From Aplysia californica (lineage: Eukaryota > Mollusca > Gastropoda > Aplysiida > Aplysiidae), in NCBI RefSeq assembly GCF_000002075.1, contig NW_004797538.1, positions 692,299 through 756,298 on the forward strand: a stretch of DNA of 64,000 nt. The letters are read 5' to 3'. Positions 1 to 12,179 of the stretch are shown here, in pieces. The position numbers and the translations under genes were made by a program. A model generated the notes under the pieces. That model was not told the origin of the DNA and did no database searches. It was given only the letters and a program-made list of their open reading frames with translations. Numbering within the stretch: the first letter of the stretch is position 1; each line of letters starts with the position of its first letter.

Positions 1-2635
1 CCCCCCCCCAAAAAAAAAAAGAAAAAAATTATTATATAGGAGATCATATATCCCCAGTTGCCAAAAATCTGCTGTGTGTGACCTGGCTCTTTTATTAATT
101 TTGATTTGGAGGTGACTATGGTCAAAGCTGGGATTTGTCAATGTCGCGGAGCTTAATATAAGATTATCCTGGATTCAGCGAAACGAAATACCCCCTCTCC
201 TCCCCCCCCCCCCCCCCCCCCCTTTCTGACCCCACAAATTCGTTGGATGTTATAAAGCCATGTTATGTAACTTGGGGTTCGACTTCGCGCTAAAAAACAG
301 CCCCCCCCCCTTTCGCGCTTCTTTTGAATCATAGAGATATAAGTGGTATTGAAGGAATTGTTTAAGTGTATGCACTAGACCTATATACTATATTAAAGAT
401 AATTCATCTCGATGGGGTTAAATAAGAAAAAATTGGACCAAAGTTTCGGCCAGTCTATTACACAACCATGAAGTTCCAGTTCGTGTGAACCTTTTGTAGT
501 CCACTTTATTCAATGTATGCTCCCGCTTCTTTGACATCTTTGAAGATGTTATTAAATGAATTCCCCCTTAAATGGTAAACAAACAGAGGGAAATCAATTT
601 TTGCGGATAAATCTGCCTTTTGAACATGGGAAGTAAAAGTTAACATTTATTATCAGGGACGCCTCGGCCACATCAAGGTAGCCTAGAATCTAGTCCAAAG
701 AAACTCTAGGCCTAAGTTTCTGGCCTTGGAAAAAGCACCAGAGAGTTGAGAAAGCAACGGAAGCAGGAACTGAATTTGGCTCCACTTCCTGTCTTCCATT
801 TTGTTGGTTGCAGAGCGCAGAGGATTGGAACCCGCAACCGCTGCCATTGATTGCTGCATGCATGCACTCTTTGTGATAGGGATAGATAACGCACAGTAAA
901 AAAAGGTAAGAAGACTTTGATTTTTTTAGATTGGACTAAGCGTGGTTGATGTGGAGGGGGGGAGGGATCCGATTTTGGCCCCAAACGATCAACAAACAAA
1001 GAGTGAAAGAGTGGGTTTTGGCTTACAAATACTTACATGAATCATGAAAGTGAAACTGACTGAAGGTTGACTTCTTATTCTGGCTGGTTCTAAACGATTA
1101 GATCTTATCTAGATCTAGCTCTAGATTTAGAATCTAGATCTAGGCCTAGCCTACTTTCGACGCACGCAGGAGATCACAAACCTAATTGAATTGCAAAACA
1201 TCAAATTCTGGATTGAACTTTGGACTTGGCACTCTTGCGGGAGAGGAGATCCCAGCCACTTACGACTTAACTCTTGGACGTGCCGGGCAGGTCGCCGGGG
1301 TCACTCAGTGTGTACCGTTGGTGTACAGCGCGCGCGCCGAGAAATGTGTGTTTCCGCAGTTAAAACCATGGGAGTGTGTTAATCGATGATGAAAATAACG
1401 CTCTATCTTTCATGAGCTTTCTATTTTTATGAAGTGTTACAAACACATGAATAACCCCCTCTCACTCTCACAAGTGTAAGCTGATGATAAGACATTACGA
1501 GTAGTTACGCCCATTTGAATAACCTTTCTTGACGCTCTTGTTGTTATGAATGACCTGAGGTTCAAAAGGGGATTTATAAGGCTATAAGGTCAATTTCCGA
1601 ATGTTTTGCACTCAAATTGTTCTTTGTACCTGCATGATGGTGTATTCAAAACTATCAGTATTTTTTTTACTTTCCCTCCCGTCTCACACTCAGCTACCAG
1701 TTGTCTATTTTCTACTAAATATTGATGCGCTGAACACGAATATCAACTTCATTTCCGTCGCAAATTAATAGTTTTTGAAATATTTGATTGTTTTTAACCG
1801 AGATAGACATGCTTTGGACCAATTGGGGGGTTCCAGGGGGGCCTGCCCCACTGGGGTAAAAGAAAATCTGGGGGGTTACAGCCATAATTTGATATTTTAC
1901 AGAACAGTTATATTTGAAATTGTCTTGAAAATAATTGATTTGCGACAATTTTAGTGGCTTTATTATGTGTGATCTGCAGCAAACAGTACAGCAGTTTGAC
2001 CCCTGAAACAGTGCATCTGTGTGCGGGAGTGAAAGTAAAAATTTACCAAAGTATCAAACAAGCTTCTTTTTTATCCGGTACTATCATTTCATACAAAATC
2101 AGGCTCATTTGAAAGATTTTGTGTATAGAAAAATGTAAGTCTTGTTTCCTGACTATCAGTTCGAGCTCCTCATGTTCTAAGTGGGTCAATTTCTTCTATA
2201 ATTTCATTTGACGAACATGTAGAGTCTAGAGCTACCAACTTGGCGTGTTTTGAACGAGACATATGCTTCGATTACGAACCAACGCAGGCGGTTCTAGAAG
2301 AAGGCCACAAACGCACACAAACTCTTGTCAAGCAGACTGACGCACACACACTTGACCTGCGTGAATGGGGATCCGACTCGGGACCGGAATTTCACGTAAG
2401 ATGATGCGCGTGCGCTGAGCCAGGGACTACACTGATTCGGGACCAGAACAAAGGCGAGGTGCCAAAATAGGCTTATCGGGCGACATAAACCCGGCCCCCG
2501 CAGGGCGATGGTTAACGTTATATAACGGCGCAGCTTCCTGATTGGCTGCTAGTTTTAGTTAGTAATGTGATGCCATCACTTTCCGGGATACCCACAGACT
2601 ATTTTTATTTAAGGAAGGGAGTTACCATGTCCAAA
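1..2635. other. Intergenic stretch without a recognised gene
   Basis: The stretch holds homopolymers (C runs near 202-222 and 301-310, an A run at 10-20), an (AGATCT)-type cluster near 1100-1145 and a GC-richer island near 1260-1345. At 2330-2560 a GC-richer block has a CCAAT-like GATTGGCTG (about 2540) and a TATA-like TTATATAA (about 2518). That block could be a promoter or 5' exon for the plus-strand gene at 4 kb, but no splice link could be shown. The open frames here are short and have no recognisable domain. Confidence 0.5.
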
Positions 2636-2639
2636 GCTT

Positions 2640-2942
2640 GAAATGCTAAATTCCCAGTCAGAGATGAATTAGAAAGAAGACGGTAGCGATGGATTGGACA
2701 TACTCTCCAGGAAGTCAGGCAGCTGCATCAAATAATGAGTTGGATTGGAATCCACGGGGTAAAAGATCAGGGGGAAGACTAAGACCGCGTGGAACCTGTA
2801 GAAAAATCACAAAAATTGATGAACAGAAAAGTGGGAAGACATGGAATTTACATCAAGAGGCAAGCCCAGGATAGAGAAAGGTGGAAAGTGTTTTCGTGGC
2901 CTAACCCTGGGGCAGGGTGAGAAAGGCGATGATGATGAAAGA
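2640..2942 (+). mobile_element. 3' remnant of a non-LTR retrotransposon (LINE)
   Basis: Conceptual translation, split over more than one frame, gives pieces typical of the region after the reverse transcriptase of invertebrate LINEs: R-R-R-x-R-W-I-G-H-T-L, then L-D-W-N-P-R-G-K-R, then G-K-T-W-N and A-Q-D-R-E-R-W. The end is followed by a GAT-GAT-GAT type tail (about 2928-2940), as many such LINEs have. It is a short decayed fragment with an in-frame stop and shifts. The exact clade cannot be set by eye. Confidence 0.6.
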
Positions 2943-3986
2943 TTACAGAGCTCTAGGTAACTTTCAGAGTACCATTTGTACTGTTCTCACAGGCCTGTTC
3001 CTGGCTTCCAAATGGCATTCTTTCTTCATTTTGCCTCTGTTTAAAAGTGTACAGTACAGAAATAATGTCTATTCAAAGTAATTGGACTGGTATGGTATGG
3101 GATATTCGTGGCCAGAAACTCAAGACAAGTGCAGAATCAAATTGGCTTTGATGTGTAAAAATACGGTGTGAGTAAATTCACCCGCAGCGAGAATACTTCT
3201 CCACATATTCTCACCCGGGGTGTTTGTTTCCGCCCTTTTTATTTCGTTCAGGTTTTGGGAGTCTTATCACAGAAATTATGGGATGTTGGGATTCAACACT
3301 GGTCATCTGTTACAGATCTCTAGATTCTCGACCTAACTCACACAAAAATTTGTGAAAATAATTTTGTGCTTCCCGAAGCCTTGGCAATACATCTCAAACC
3401 TTTTTTCAGTCCTTTTAACGCATCTAAGAGAGCCCCAAGGCCTTGTGCACAGTTTAGGCCTGCACCGGCTCAAAAGACATTACAACAGAAGTCACTTATA
3501 AACATCTTAGAATCTGAAATTTCCTCCTCACTGATTTCAGCGAAATTGTCCTCAAAATCGCTCATTTTGCGGTATAATTTTGGTTGAAAATGAAAGAATC
3601 TATAACAGCACACTATGTGTAATCATTACAGTATGACACTCTCTTATTTCACATCATACTGTCATCCTATTATCGGTACATGTATGCAGGTTAGGCCTGC
3701 CTGTTCTCCACACCCAGATGAGAATAAAATTAATTGTATTCTCAGACCGAGTGAGAGTAACAATGTGATTATTCTCACAGAATAAAGTGGGTAGGGCCTA
3801 CTGTTCTCACCTGGGGTGAGAATAACGGATAACGACAGCCGTAAAAAATATTAATTTTTATTTCTCATTTTGGTTTCATTGGGTTTTTTTACTCACGTTG
3901 TGCAGTTTTGTCTCTGAGTGGTTTTTGTTAACAAAGGTTCATTGTATCTTTTATTATGTCAACACCTTACTCAACTCTATACACAG
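2943..3986. other. Intergenic or 5' intron DNA with repeat fragments
   Basis: Several copies of a TTCTCACC/GGTGAGAA motif in both orientations lie at 3180-3240 and 3715-3830, with TTCTCACCTGG-like ends. Similar words recur at 18.47-18.92 kb, so this is probably a decayed inverted-repeat element. No coding exon is visible. If the gene at 4 kb has a 5' leader exon, this is its first intron. Confidence 0.35.
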
Positions 3987-4014
3987 GACTCCTTTGACTT
4001 CACTGACTGAGAGG

Positions 4015-6173
4015 ATGACCGTGCCAAAGATGACCCTCGGCCAGAAGGCTGTGAAGTCTGCCCAGGTGGTGGAGCGCACTTTGGAGAACAGACCTGTGTT
4101 TGCTATGCTAATCATTGGGACAGCTCTGCTGTTTGCGTCGCTGCTGTTCCTGAATTTCCTGTCTGCTAGTCCAAATATGAGCCATGGTATGTGAATTGTG
4201 AAAGTGTTTTCTGTTCTCTAAAATAAAGTAACTGTTAGTAATTTACCAACTGGAAGCGTGGGGAGGCACCATTACCATATTTGCCAAGCTAGGGGTGGGG
4301 GGGGGGGGGGGTTCTAAATCTTGTTCATGCGGAAGCCTGCAAGGTTTGTCATGATAGTACTATTAGTGCAACCCGATAGTCACAACTCTGCAGAAGGAGA
4401 AATAAATAACTTGCCCATACCATTATTTAATCGTTTGTCCATTAATGTCTGACAATGATGAATGAATGTGCAGAGGAGAATTTTTCGCAATAAACGTGAA
4501 AAGTAAAAGTTCAAATGTTTCAGATGACTTTTGTGGCTTTGCATGAGATGTGCGCAGCTTGCAGGCTCACTCTTGTCTCTTTGCTTAGCATTTGTAATTC
4601 ATTAAAGCCACCCCATTTTGTAAAACATAGTATATGATTGTATTTTAGGGGATTTCTTCATGACAAGTATCAAGGGTAAAAGATTGTTAGAACAAGAACT
4701 TTTGAAATATAGACACACATGTGTTTATGGGAGGGGGGGGGGTGGCTTGATTTTCCCTAAAATAAATATGGTTTGTGATTTTACAAGTTGACAAGGAAGA
4801 CAATGGATAGCTCAATTATGTACTTTAAAAAATTTTAAGGGGCCTAAGGTCTCTTCTGAGAACCCAAAAAAAAATGTCAGGATATTTTCCATGGCAAAGA
4901 TGGTTTGATTTCAATTATAACAATAGGGAAATAATTTGTTGCTAGCCAAGCCCAACTTAAATGTTCAAAAGGATGGCATTTGAGAGATTGTGTATTGTGT
5001 GAATGACATGTGAGGACCTTCAATAAAACTCATTGGAAGGTGCAGAAGTCTTTTAGAATATAGTTTTAAAATTAAAATGTATCAAGAATATATCATCTCC
5101 ATCAAAAAGGTTTTTTTCATGGTAATTTGTACTTGTTATTTGTGCCAACGGCCACTTTCCCCTTTCTCCCTTGTTTGTTTTTTTTTGTTTTGTTTTTTAA
5201 ACTTAATTGTTATAACTTATATACAAAACTGTCCAAGATATCCCTCTGTCTAAGACAACCATTTTGTCTTCGACTTTATGTGGCCATTTCGACAAGTTGG
5301 TTTTATATGTCATGTATAAATGTATTGTGAAGTGTCATATTTTTTGTTCCCCTTGCAGGCCTGTTCAATCACAGCATCAGCGGTGTCTCTTCCATGTATC
5401 CCCTCAACATCACGCCAGCTGGCTGGGCATTCTCCATCTGGGGAGTCATCTACCTTCTGCAGCTCTCGTGGATCCTGTACAGCCTGGCACTAATCTGCCG
5501 CCAGACGCCGGAGGGACCTGCCTACCTCAACCCGATGGTCTTGTCTCCTGCCTTCTTCATTTTCTTCAGTTTGAGTTCTGCCTTCAACATCAGCTGGCTT
5601 TTCCTCTGGGACCAGCTTCTTTTCCTGGCCTCTTTCATCTTCCTCGCCTGTATCGCTGTCTCTCTTTACCTAACGGTGACCATCGCCGCAAACAGAGTGG
5701 TTTTGTATAGAGAGAATTTGATTGATAATGGACGTGGTTGTGAAGTTTCTTTCCTTCAAGTGGCTGTTGTCAACGGTGTTTCCATGTACGCGACCTGGAC
5801 GACAATCGCCACCTTGATTAACCTGGGGGTTGTGTTGGTCTACAAGTGGAGCCGACCCATCAGTAATGAGAACGCATCGATCATCTGCCTAGGCATCCTG
5901 GCAGTCATTGCTGTGGTCTATGTGGGCTTGGACATAACTGTCCTCGAGCGCTACACTCGCTACTCTGTCACACCATACCTTGTTGTCACATGGGCGCTGT
6001 CTGCAATTATTGCCAAGAACTGGGATCCCAAAAATGCATCGTCCATCATTGCTGCCGTTTTGCTTGGCGCTTTTGGTCTTGCTAGTTTCATGAAAGTGGG
6101 TCTTGCTACATACAGGGGCAGGTCTCAGGCTTATCAGTACAGACAGATGAAAGCGGGTAGGCCCAGACCATAA
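4015..6173 (+). CDS. Multi-pass membrane protein, TspO/MBR-like (two coding exons)
   Basis: Exon 1 codes 4015-4186 and ends at a GTATGTG donor. Exon 2 codes 5359-6173 after a pyrimidine-rich CCCCTTGCAG acceptor. The phase-1 junction rebuilds a Gly codon, giving 328 residues. Seven or eight hydrophobic spans can be seen, near residues 29-49, 82-103, 119-139, 145-168, 190-218, 232-250, 262-276 and 285-308. The signature ITPAGWAFSIWGVIYLLQ (75-92), the W-rich span at 133-141, the Y-A-T-W-T-T-I-A-T-L-I-N-L core (201-213) and the last P-Y-L-V-V-T-W-A-L span resemble tryptophan-rich sensory protein (TspO/MBR) relatives, which bind porphyrin- or sterol-like ligands in membranes. That function is inferred from the family, and substrate and location are unknown. 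The start is the first ATG after a likely acceptor at about 3986. An ATG at 4030 is the alternative. The tail is basic (G-R-P-R-P). Confidence 0.72.
4187..5358 (+). other. Intron of the TspO/MBR-like gene
   Basis: A GT-AG intron of 1172 bp in phase 1 (GTATGTG donor, CCTTGCAG acceptor). It contains a short inverted pair, AAGCCACCCC near 4605 and GGGGTGGCTT near 4740, that could bound a small non-autonomous DNA element of about 145 bp. The evidence for that element is weak because the arms are only about 10 bp and run into a G tract. Confidence 0.7.
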
Positions 6174-6433
6174 GATGTCATTGTTTTTTGCTTGAAACAA
6201 GGGGTTTTTCTCCTCAAATCAGTACTAGCTTTATGTATCAGTGATTTTTAATGTGATGCTGCTTTGTGGAAGAATCAATAACGCGCTTGTTGGTGTGTGG
6301 TGTGTGGAGATGATGGTGCTTTGAAGTTGTTGGAAGCTGTTTTGTAGTGTTTAGCTGCTGTTTCTCTTTTTGTATCTTTCAACTTCCTTGCTGAAGAAGC
6401 CCAGTCGAACATTTCATTTTTTTTGTACATGAA

Positions 6434-6439
6434 ATTAAA
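6434..6439 (+). terminator. Candidate polyadenylation signal (ATTAAA)
   Basis: ATTAAA lies 260 bp after the stop of the TspO/MBR-like gene, with T/G-rich DNA downstream. Alternatives are AATAAA at 7885-7890 and at 8107-8112. The 8107 site is followed by a GT-rich stretch and would give a 1.9-kb 3' UTR that includes one SINE and one MITE. Sequence alone does not decide between them. Confidence 0.4.
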
Positions 6440-6617
6440 GCATAATTAATTTACCGTGATTTGATGATGTAATCAGACTACAAGCAGTGATTAGATATAA
6501 TATCTTTCGTTTTCTTCGTTTTCTCACATATATTTTATCTTTTAGAAATGATAAGGAAATCTCATTCATTTTGTAAAACATGAAGCCTACTAATGTTCAA
6601 GCTACAGAATTTTGTTT

Positions 6618-6840
6618 TCCGGCGTCTGTGGTGTAGCGCTTAGGTGCTTCTCTTTTGCACACAGGAGACCTGAGTTTGATTCCCGAGTGGGAAAGATTTC
6701 TTTTTGAGTAGCTGCACGAATGTTGAAGTCCTCTCGTGTTGGCCCCATCAAGCATGATTGAAGTTCGCTTCCTGAATTATCTTTCTAAAATTGTGTCTGT
6801 TGGGGTGTTAAAAGCACTTACATTTTAGAAAGAAAGAAAA
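6618..6840 (+). mobile_element. tRNA-derived SINE, family T
   Basis: The head resembles a tRNA-like Pol III promoter: a box A-like TGGTGTAGCGCTTAGG and a box B-like GAGTTTGATTCCC. It is followed by a unique body with CGCTTCCTGAATTATCT and a tail ending near TTAAAAGCACTTAC. The same head, body and tail occur in reverse at 40.66-40.89 kb, which shows it is a family and not a tRNA gene. Confidence 0.7.
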
Positions 6841-7062
6841 AATCTTGTTTAGTATGAAGGTTACCATTTTGCTGAAAACGGTGAATTGCTTTGCCAGTGT
6901 GCAGTCTTTCCCTTCCTAAAATAACAGTTGTTATTTGCCTCTTATTGCAAATTCATGATCATGTATGTGTTTACAAGTTTGATTTGGCCAGGTTCTTCTT
7001 TCTCCACCTGTTTTTATTATAATAGGAGAAGGGATAGTTTTATGTATGTATATTATATGTAG

Positions 7063-7240
7063 ACCGACAATGGAGTCTGCTTAAACCAAAATGTGGTTTA
7101 TCCAAAAACAGGGGTGAATCAAAGAGGAATAAATGGGATTTTTAAATATTTATATTTGAGCAATCTTTCTTTACCAAAACCTGGCTAAACCAAAGAAAAT
7201 CTGGCAGTCCTGCAGGTTTGGGTTTTAGCGGAACTCCACT
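7063..7240. mobile_element. MITE family H, copy 1
   Basis: Ends CAATGGAGTCTGCTTAAACC (left) and TTTAGCGGAACTCCACTTTA (right) are imperfect inverted repeats, and the interior has CTGGCTAAACCAAAGAAAAT. The same ends and interior recur at 25.39 and 38.06 kb. This is probably a non-autonomous pogo/Tigger-like or other Tc1/mariner-type element. Confidence 0.55.
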
Positions 7241-8520
7241 TTATTTTAAATCTTTGGTTTTGTACCCTGGAGTCTAGAGGTATATAGTATATATATGGGT
7301 AGTTTTCTTGACTGGCACAGCAAGCTTTTGTACTAAGTTTTGATTTCTCAAAGTCAAAGTTCCCCAATACTTTTTCTTCTTCGAGGTATGGCCCAAAAAA
7401 AAAAGAAAAGAAAATGCATGTCTGCCTTACTTGCTGACAGTGTAGTAACAATTTATAATTTCTCATTCTCTTCCTGGGAAACAGCAAGTTGTCTCTATGC
7501 AGGAGTCTTTTGAAAAAAGGTTTTGAGTTTGACATACAAATTTATAGAAAGGCCCTCTGTATTGAGTACTTTTTCTAGCTTTTCATTATAACAGAAAGTG
7601 AGACGACATGTAACTCTTAACATGATGTAAATGTTTGTTAAAGTGGTCTATGTTACAAAAGTTATCTCCAGGCAGCATATATGAATCTAATTATAATTGT
7701 ATCATGATAAAGATTTAGATAAAATGAAATAGGTAGGCATGTGAATCTTGTTTTAGTTATATCAAAGTGAGAGATTTAGGGAAAATAAATGAGGTAAGCC
7801 TACAGACTTAGTGAGTTCCATTCTGCCAAACAGAACAAGTTTTTAGTTTGTTTACTTAACTCTTTTGTTGTACATATATATTGTAATAAAATTTAAAGCA
7901 TGTCACACACTGAGATCTGTATACACACACACACACTCACATTCACAAAAATTCCAATTCCAGCGTCCCCGCTGGTTTAAAAAAAAAGGAACATGATGAA
8001 TCTAATGAAATTTGAGTTTTGGGTGCATTTTGTATGCATATTATCATTATTTTTGTTTTCATTTATCATGTGTACATATTTGTTGATTGATGATGATTTA
8101 CAAATGAATAAAGATTGCGTGATTTTGTCTTGATTTATAAAATGAGTTTCTGCTTGGTGTTTTTTATTTTCACTCGAAACTGTCTGATTGTTTGTGTTGA
8201 CTAGCTGTGCTTGTGTTTTTTGGTAGTCACTGCCAAAACAGAAGGTTCTCTTGCTCAGTAACTTACTGTCGACACTTTTTCTTCTCGTTCATCTCTGAAA
8301 GCGAAAATGGACATGATTCCGTTCACACAGTATTCGAATAGCATGATTAAACTAAAGACCTTAATGAAGCTTCTTTTTGTTCATCTCAAAATGGACATCC
8401 CACTCAGTCTCTAGTGTGAAGGCTGCTGTTCACCTCGGGTCCTCCAGGCTCCCGTGGAGTTTTGAGTTAATTAAATGTGAATTTCATGAGCCAAGATTTT
8501 CTCCCAGACATATCAACAAA

Positions 8521-8995
8521 GGAGCCCTCGTGGTCTAGACTAGAGGTTATGGTGTAAGCCTCTCATTCAATAGGTCCTGGGTTCGAAACCTAACAGCGAT
8601 GGAAAATTTTCCTCTCTAAAATGTTCTCTTAATCTCTAACCATGTTCTGTCGTTCACTTTCGTCTCCACTTTCTACCACCATAATCTCTCCTTCCGCTTT
8701 GCAGCCTTTCTACTGCTACTCCTTGGCTCCTTACTGCTGTTTCTCAGCCCCACACCCCTGATCTTAGGGTACGGTAGATAAGATCTAACATTTCTAACAC
8801 CTAGCCTTCTCGGATTAGGGTAAAAAAATCTTGGAGTTTGTATGTGCAAGTTGCGCACGTTAAAGATCCATTGGTGGTTCAAAATCGGTAAGAAGAGTAC
8901 AGTAGGCTTCGGCCGCTACCCTGGAAAAATTCAAAATTAATTCCTACCAAACGGAAAATGTTTGATATTTGATATGTCCCGCGCGCTCTTTAAGA
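8521..8995 (+). mobile_element. tRNA-derived SINE, family E (near full length)
   Basis: The tRNA-like head has a box B-like GGGTTCGAAACC near 8578. It is followed by a body with CACCCCTGATCTTAGGG and CTTCTCGGATTAGGG, then GCGCACGTTAAAGATCC and GGCTTCGGCCGCTACCC, ending near CGCGCGCTC. The same modules in the same order occur at 14.84, 15.44-15.91 (minus) and 21.16 kb. The copy lies just 3' of the candidate 8107 polyadenylation signal. Confidence 0.7.
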
Positions 8996-9442
8996 CACAC
9001 TTACCAAAACAAAATTATATTATAGCCTACATTATCAAGTTTGAGTAAAGGGCCATTGGAAATATGACGAGACTCTCAAGAGAAAAGGTTCCCCAGCAGT
9101 TTGCAGAAATTTCCACCATGTTGAAACCCAATTTCAACTCTAAGGTTGATATCAGACTTCTTTTTATGAAAGAAATTATTTCTTTCACAGCTGTAGACTT
9201 ACCTGTCAAGAAGGAGTGTACTTCCTGTGTTAGTCCAGTCACTTCTCTGTCTCAGTGGAACTGGCCTCGTGTGTTCGAATCTCTGCAGAGAAACTTCTTT
9301 TTTAGCTTAGATAGTCATATAATCTAGAATCCAAATGTTGCTTTCGAGATATTTTCTCAGATCCCAGTAGTTTTCATTTTTCTGCCCTGGAGTTGTCAAA
9401 CGTCACAACGTGTGTTGAGTTGTGAACTTTTATCACCATCTG

Positions 9443-9548
9443 TGTGGGTGGTTGGAGGGTGCCCCTGGTAGATCCTACTTTACTTTCCCTGTTATTTCTC
9501 TGTCTGTCTGTCTGTCTGCCTTGCTTTTTCCCATCACTAGATGATCAT
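9443..9548 (+). mobile_element. SINE-like family A, 3'-incomplete copy
   Basis: The copy starts with the family A head (GGTTGGAGGGTGCCCCTGGT), then a pyrimidine tract with (TGTC)n. It stops in the 3' hairpin region at ATGATCAT, where a CAGAGCTGG-ended sequence begins. Full copies of the family continue past this point. Confidence 0.6.
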
Positions 9549-10153
9549 TATCAGAGCTGGTTGTAACGGAGTACTTGTACTTTAACTTACATTACAATTT
9601 TCGGTACTTTTATACTTTTACTGTACTCCGGTACGTTTTGAGAACCAATAACTGCACTCCGATACTTTTTATAAAAATACTTTTGAGTATTTTTTAAGTA
9701 GGCTACATTTTGATTTTGAGTACTTTTGAAGCTTAATGAAAGAGTAATTTTAAGTGCCGGCATTTCTTATAATAATTTACGGAACAAACACCCGGGCAGG
9801 CACAGCCGATCAACCAAGAGTTAAAAGTTGAGATCAAAGAACTGCCCGTCGCGTCAAAGATCAGCCACTCTCGTGAATGTGATCACAAGCTAGTCAGAGT
9901 AAGAACGTATAGATCACAAGCGTTGTAAAACTCCCTGAAACGGTACAATGATCCCCAGACGGGATCACACCGAGGTGTGAACTGACCGATGCTTTTCTTT
10001 TCCCCTAACATCGCACTCGCATCTGAGCTCGCCACCTGAACTTACATCACTCGCTGGGTGGGTAGGACCTATTATAGGGCTATCATGGCACATCCCTTTT
10101 GGAGTGGCTCACGTAACGTGTTCTGTGACCCAAAGAGGTTTACAGTTTCCCCT

Positions 10154-10230
<77 letters not shown>

Positions 10231-10972
10231 GCCCCACCTCACTGATCACTGGACTGGCCAATCACAATGTGCACCACTGGCTGCCTGTTTGGAGCCCAGC
10301 CCACCTACAGCCCCACCCCAAACCCTTTTCCTCAGCTAGCTTGGCCTACAGCTCGCGCTCGATCTCTCCCGCTGTATCCGAGTTCGGGTCTTTCCTTGTT
10401 CCGTTAAACCCAAGCAATCACAGTCAATTGAGTTTAGAATTTAGAGTAACATAGACACAAAGGGGATCACGGCAAGGTACAGCGGCAGCCGGTGCCGCTA
10501 TAGTCATTCTACTGTATACTAGATCATGTTGCTCTTTTTACCAGATACGTGTTCTCGTGAGTGCCCAGACCGCCTAATTAGACCTGTCACGTAGTTGATG
10601 GAGGCTTGAGCGTGAGTCCTCACCATAATAATAAATATGGTGTTCACCGTCAACGCCAAATAACTTATAAGGGCGATAACATAGAGAAAGCCAACACTTA
10701 AGCGGCTGAAGATCGACGCGGACAGGCGCCAGTAGCTGCGTCTTCTTGACTCCACATAGAGGGCGCCTAAAGACTAAATCTTGATATAAGAAAGAAAAAA
10801 AATACACCACACCACAGCTGGAAATGAAGCATTTATTTGGTGATTTTTAAAAAAATCGAAATTCCTAAAATATTGTTTAAAATGTAATTCTGCTCTGGAG
10901 CCACCCTAATTTGACGACGCTGATTTAAAAAATGTAATTAGTTTTTGTCTACCGCGAGGCACCAGCTCTGTA
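9549..10972. mobile_element. Possible hAT-like insertion, 1.4 kb
   Basis: The left end TATCAGAGCTGGT and right end ACCAGCTCTGTA are inverted repeats, and the 8-bp word ATGATCAT stands directly outside both (9541-9548 and 10973-10980). hAT elements make 8-bp target duplications and often have CAGRG-type ends. The left 200 bp has the repeated GAGTACTTTT/AAGTA words common in hAT-related repeats. The interior has a (CT)n tract (10162-10226) and a 78-codon open frame on the minus strand. No transposase is visible, so this would be non-autonomous or heavily decayed. Confidence 0.4.
10162..10226. repeat. (CT)n microsatellite
   Basis: About 32 nearly uninterrupted CT units, preceded by a C tract. 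Confidence 0.97.
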
Positions 10973-11057
10973 ATGATCATTTAAAATTGCCCCCTGTCCA
11001 GTCGGGTGACGTCACGCAAACCGCTCAACCCGAGTTGGCGACGGCGAGACGGCATGA

Positions 11058-11200
11058 GTTCGCGACCTCAGTGCTTTCTTGTCGCATCTCCATTTTTAAT
11101 AACAGTGACAGAAGTTCACAACAAAGAGTGAGCTTAAGAAGAAGTCACATTTTTACTGTTAAAAAAAGGAGATAGGACAAGAAAGAACTGAGGTCGCGAG
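11058..11200. repeat. Inverted repeat, 25-bp arms
   Basis: The left arm near 11059-11083 (TTCGCGACCTCAGTGCTTTC plus TTGTC) and right arm near 11176-11200 are reverse complements with about one mismatch and enclose about 92 bp. It may be a small MITE or a folding element. No target duplication was confirmed. Confidence 0.6.
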
Positions 11201-11945
11201 TTGACAGAAAGACGCCCTTCCCAGTTTTTCGACGTATAATAAGAATGTAGTTTGGATTCCGATAAAAGTCGAAAACACCGATCCGAGCTTAATGCCACCT
11301 GCAGTCTGCCAGCTCTATGTGGGGCAAGTTGGAAATCATAAGGGGATTTTTATACCTATCGGCGCTTACTGAGTCAGTCTCCGAAATCGGCGTTGTCTAT
11401 GTTTTCGCCCTACGATATTATTGCCTGCAGGCCGAGGCGGCGCAGTTCTTTTGGAGTTTCTCCAAGCAACTTTAACACATAATATTCCATTTAAAAAATA
11501 TTGGCCAAAGCCAAAATATTTTTAAAAAATAACAGCAAACGAGGAGCAAATTACATTGGCGAGAAACGCCATAGATCTAGCTTGTTCACTCTCGTCTATC
11601 CGCGCTAAGAAAATTCTAGCCTAGCTCATTTATTGATTTCATCTAGATATATGCCCACGAAACTGTGCATAGCACTTAATCTGCAGGCCAGCGACCAAAC
11701 AAAAAAGTTTATTTTAAAAAAATCTTGATCCAGTAAGGAAAGCGTGTTTCCCTTAGGGTGCTTTAAAACCCACTCTTTGGACGTAGGCCTATACACGGTA
11801 TGTAGCACTAAAATACAATGTAATGACTTACAGTAGATCCAACCTTGCCTTCAAATTGCTCATTTTGAGAGAGCGACACAAAAAAACCCAAACAAGCCCA
11901 TACCTCACATTTCAGTGTAAGATTTTAGATCTCACCCCCACGCTT

Positions 11946-12017
11946 ACACACACACACACACACACACACACTGACACACACACACACACACACATTCTCT
12001 CTCTCTCTCTCTCTCTC
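11946..12017. repeat. Compound (CA)n-(TC)n microsatellite
   Basis: CA units at about 11946-11971 and 11974-11993 run directly into TC units at 11995-12017. The open frames across it are low-complexity artefacts. Confidence 0.97.
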
Positions 12018-12097
12018 ACGTGCTCCACATGAGTCTCGAAAATTACTCTCCAACTCTTGAACGTGTTTTTATTCGACGCTTGTAACTTACACGTACG

Positions 12098-12172
12098 ATG
12101 TAATACGGGGTGCCCACTACAGCTGGATCGGGCCGATCGCCCGACTCGATCGCCTGAAACTGAAAACAAACT
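12098..12172. repeat. Dispersed repeat D, copy 1
   Basis: Matches the segment at 37.63-37.70 kb, sharing GCCCACTAC/ACCCACTAC, GGCTGGATCGGGCCG and CGCCTGAAACTGAAAACAAA in the same order. The nature of the element is unknown. Confidence 0.55.
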
Positions 12173-12179
12173 ATGGGGG

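Noticed and set aside
10519-10755. 78-codon minus-strand frame with a hydrophobic span
   Set aside because: Single short frame with no recognisable family, no splice context, and inside a possible transposon. One hydrophobic stretch is not enough to call a gene.
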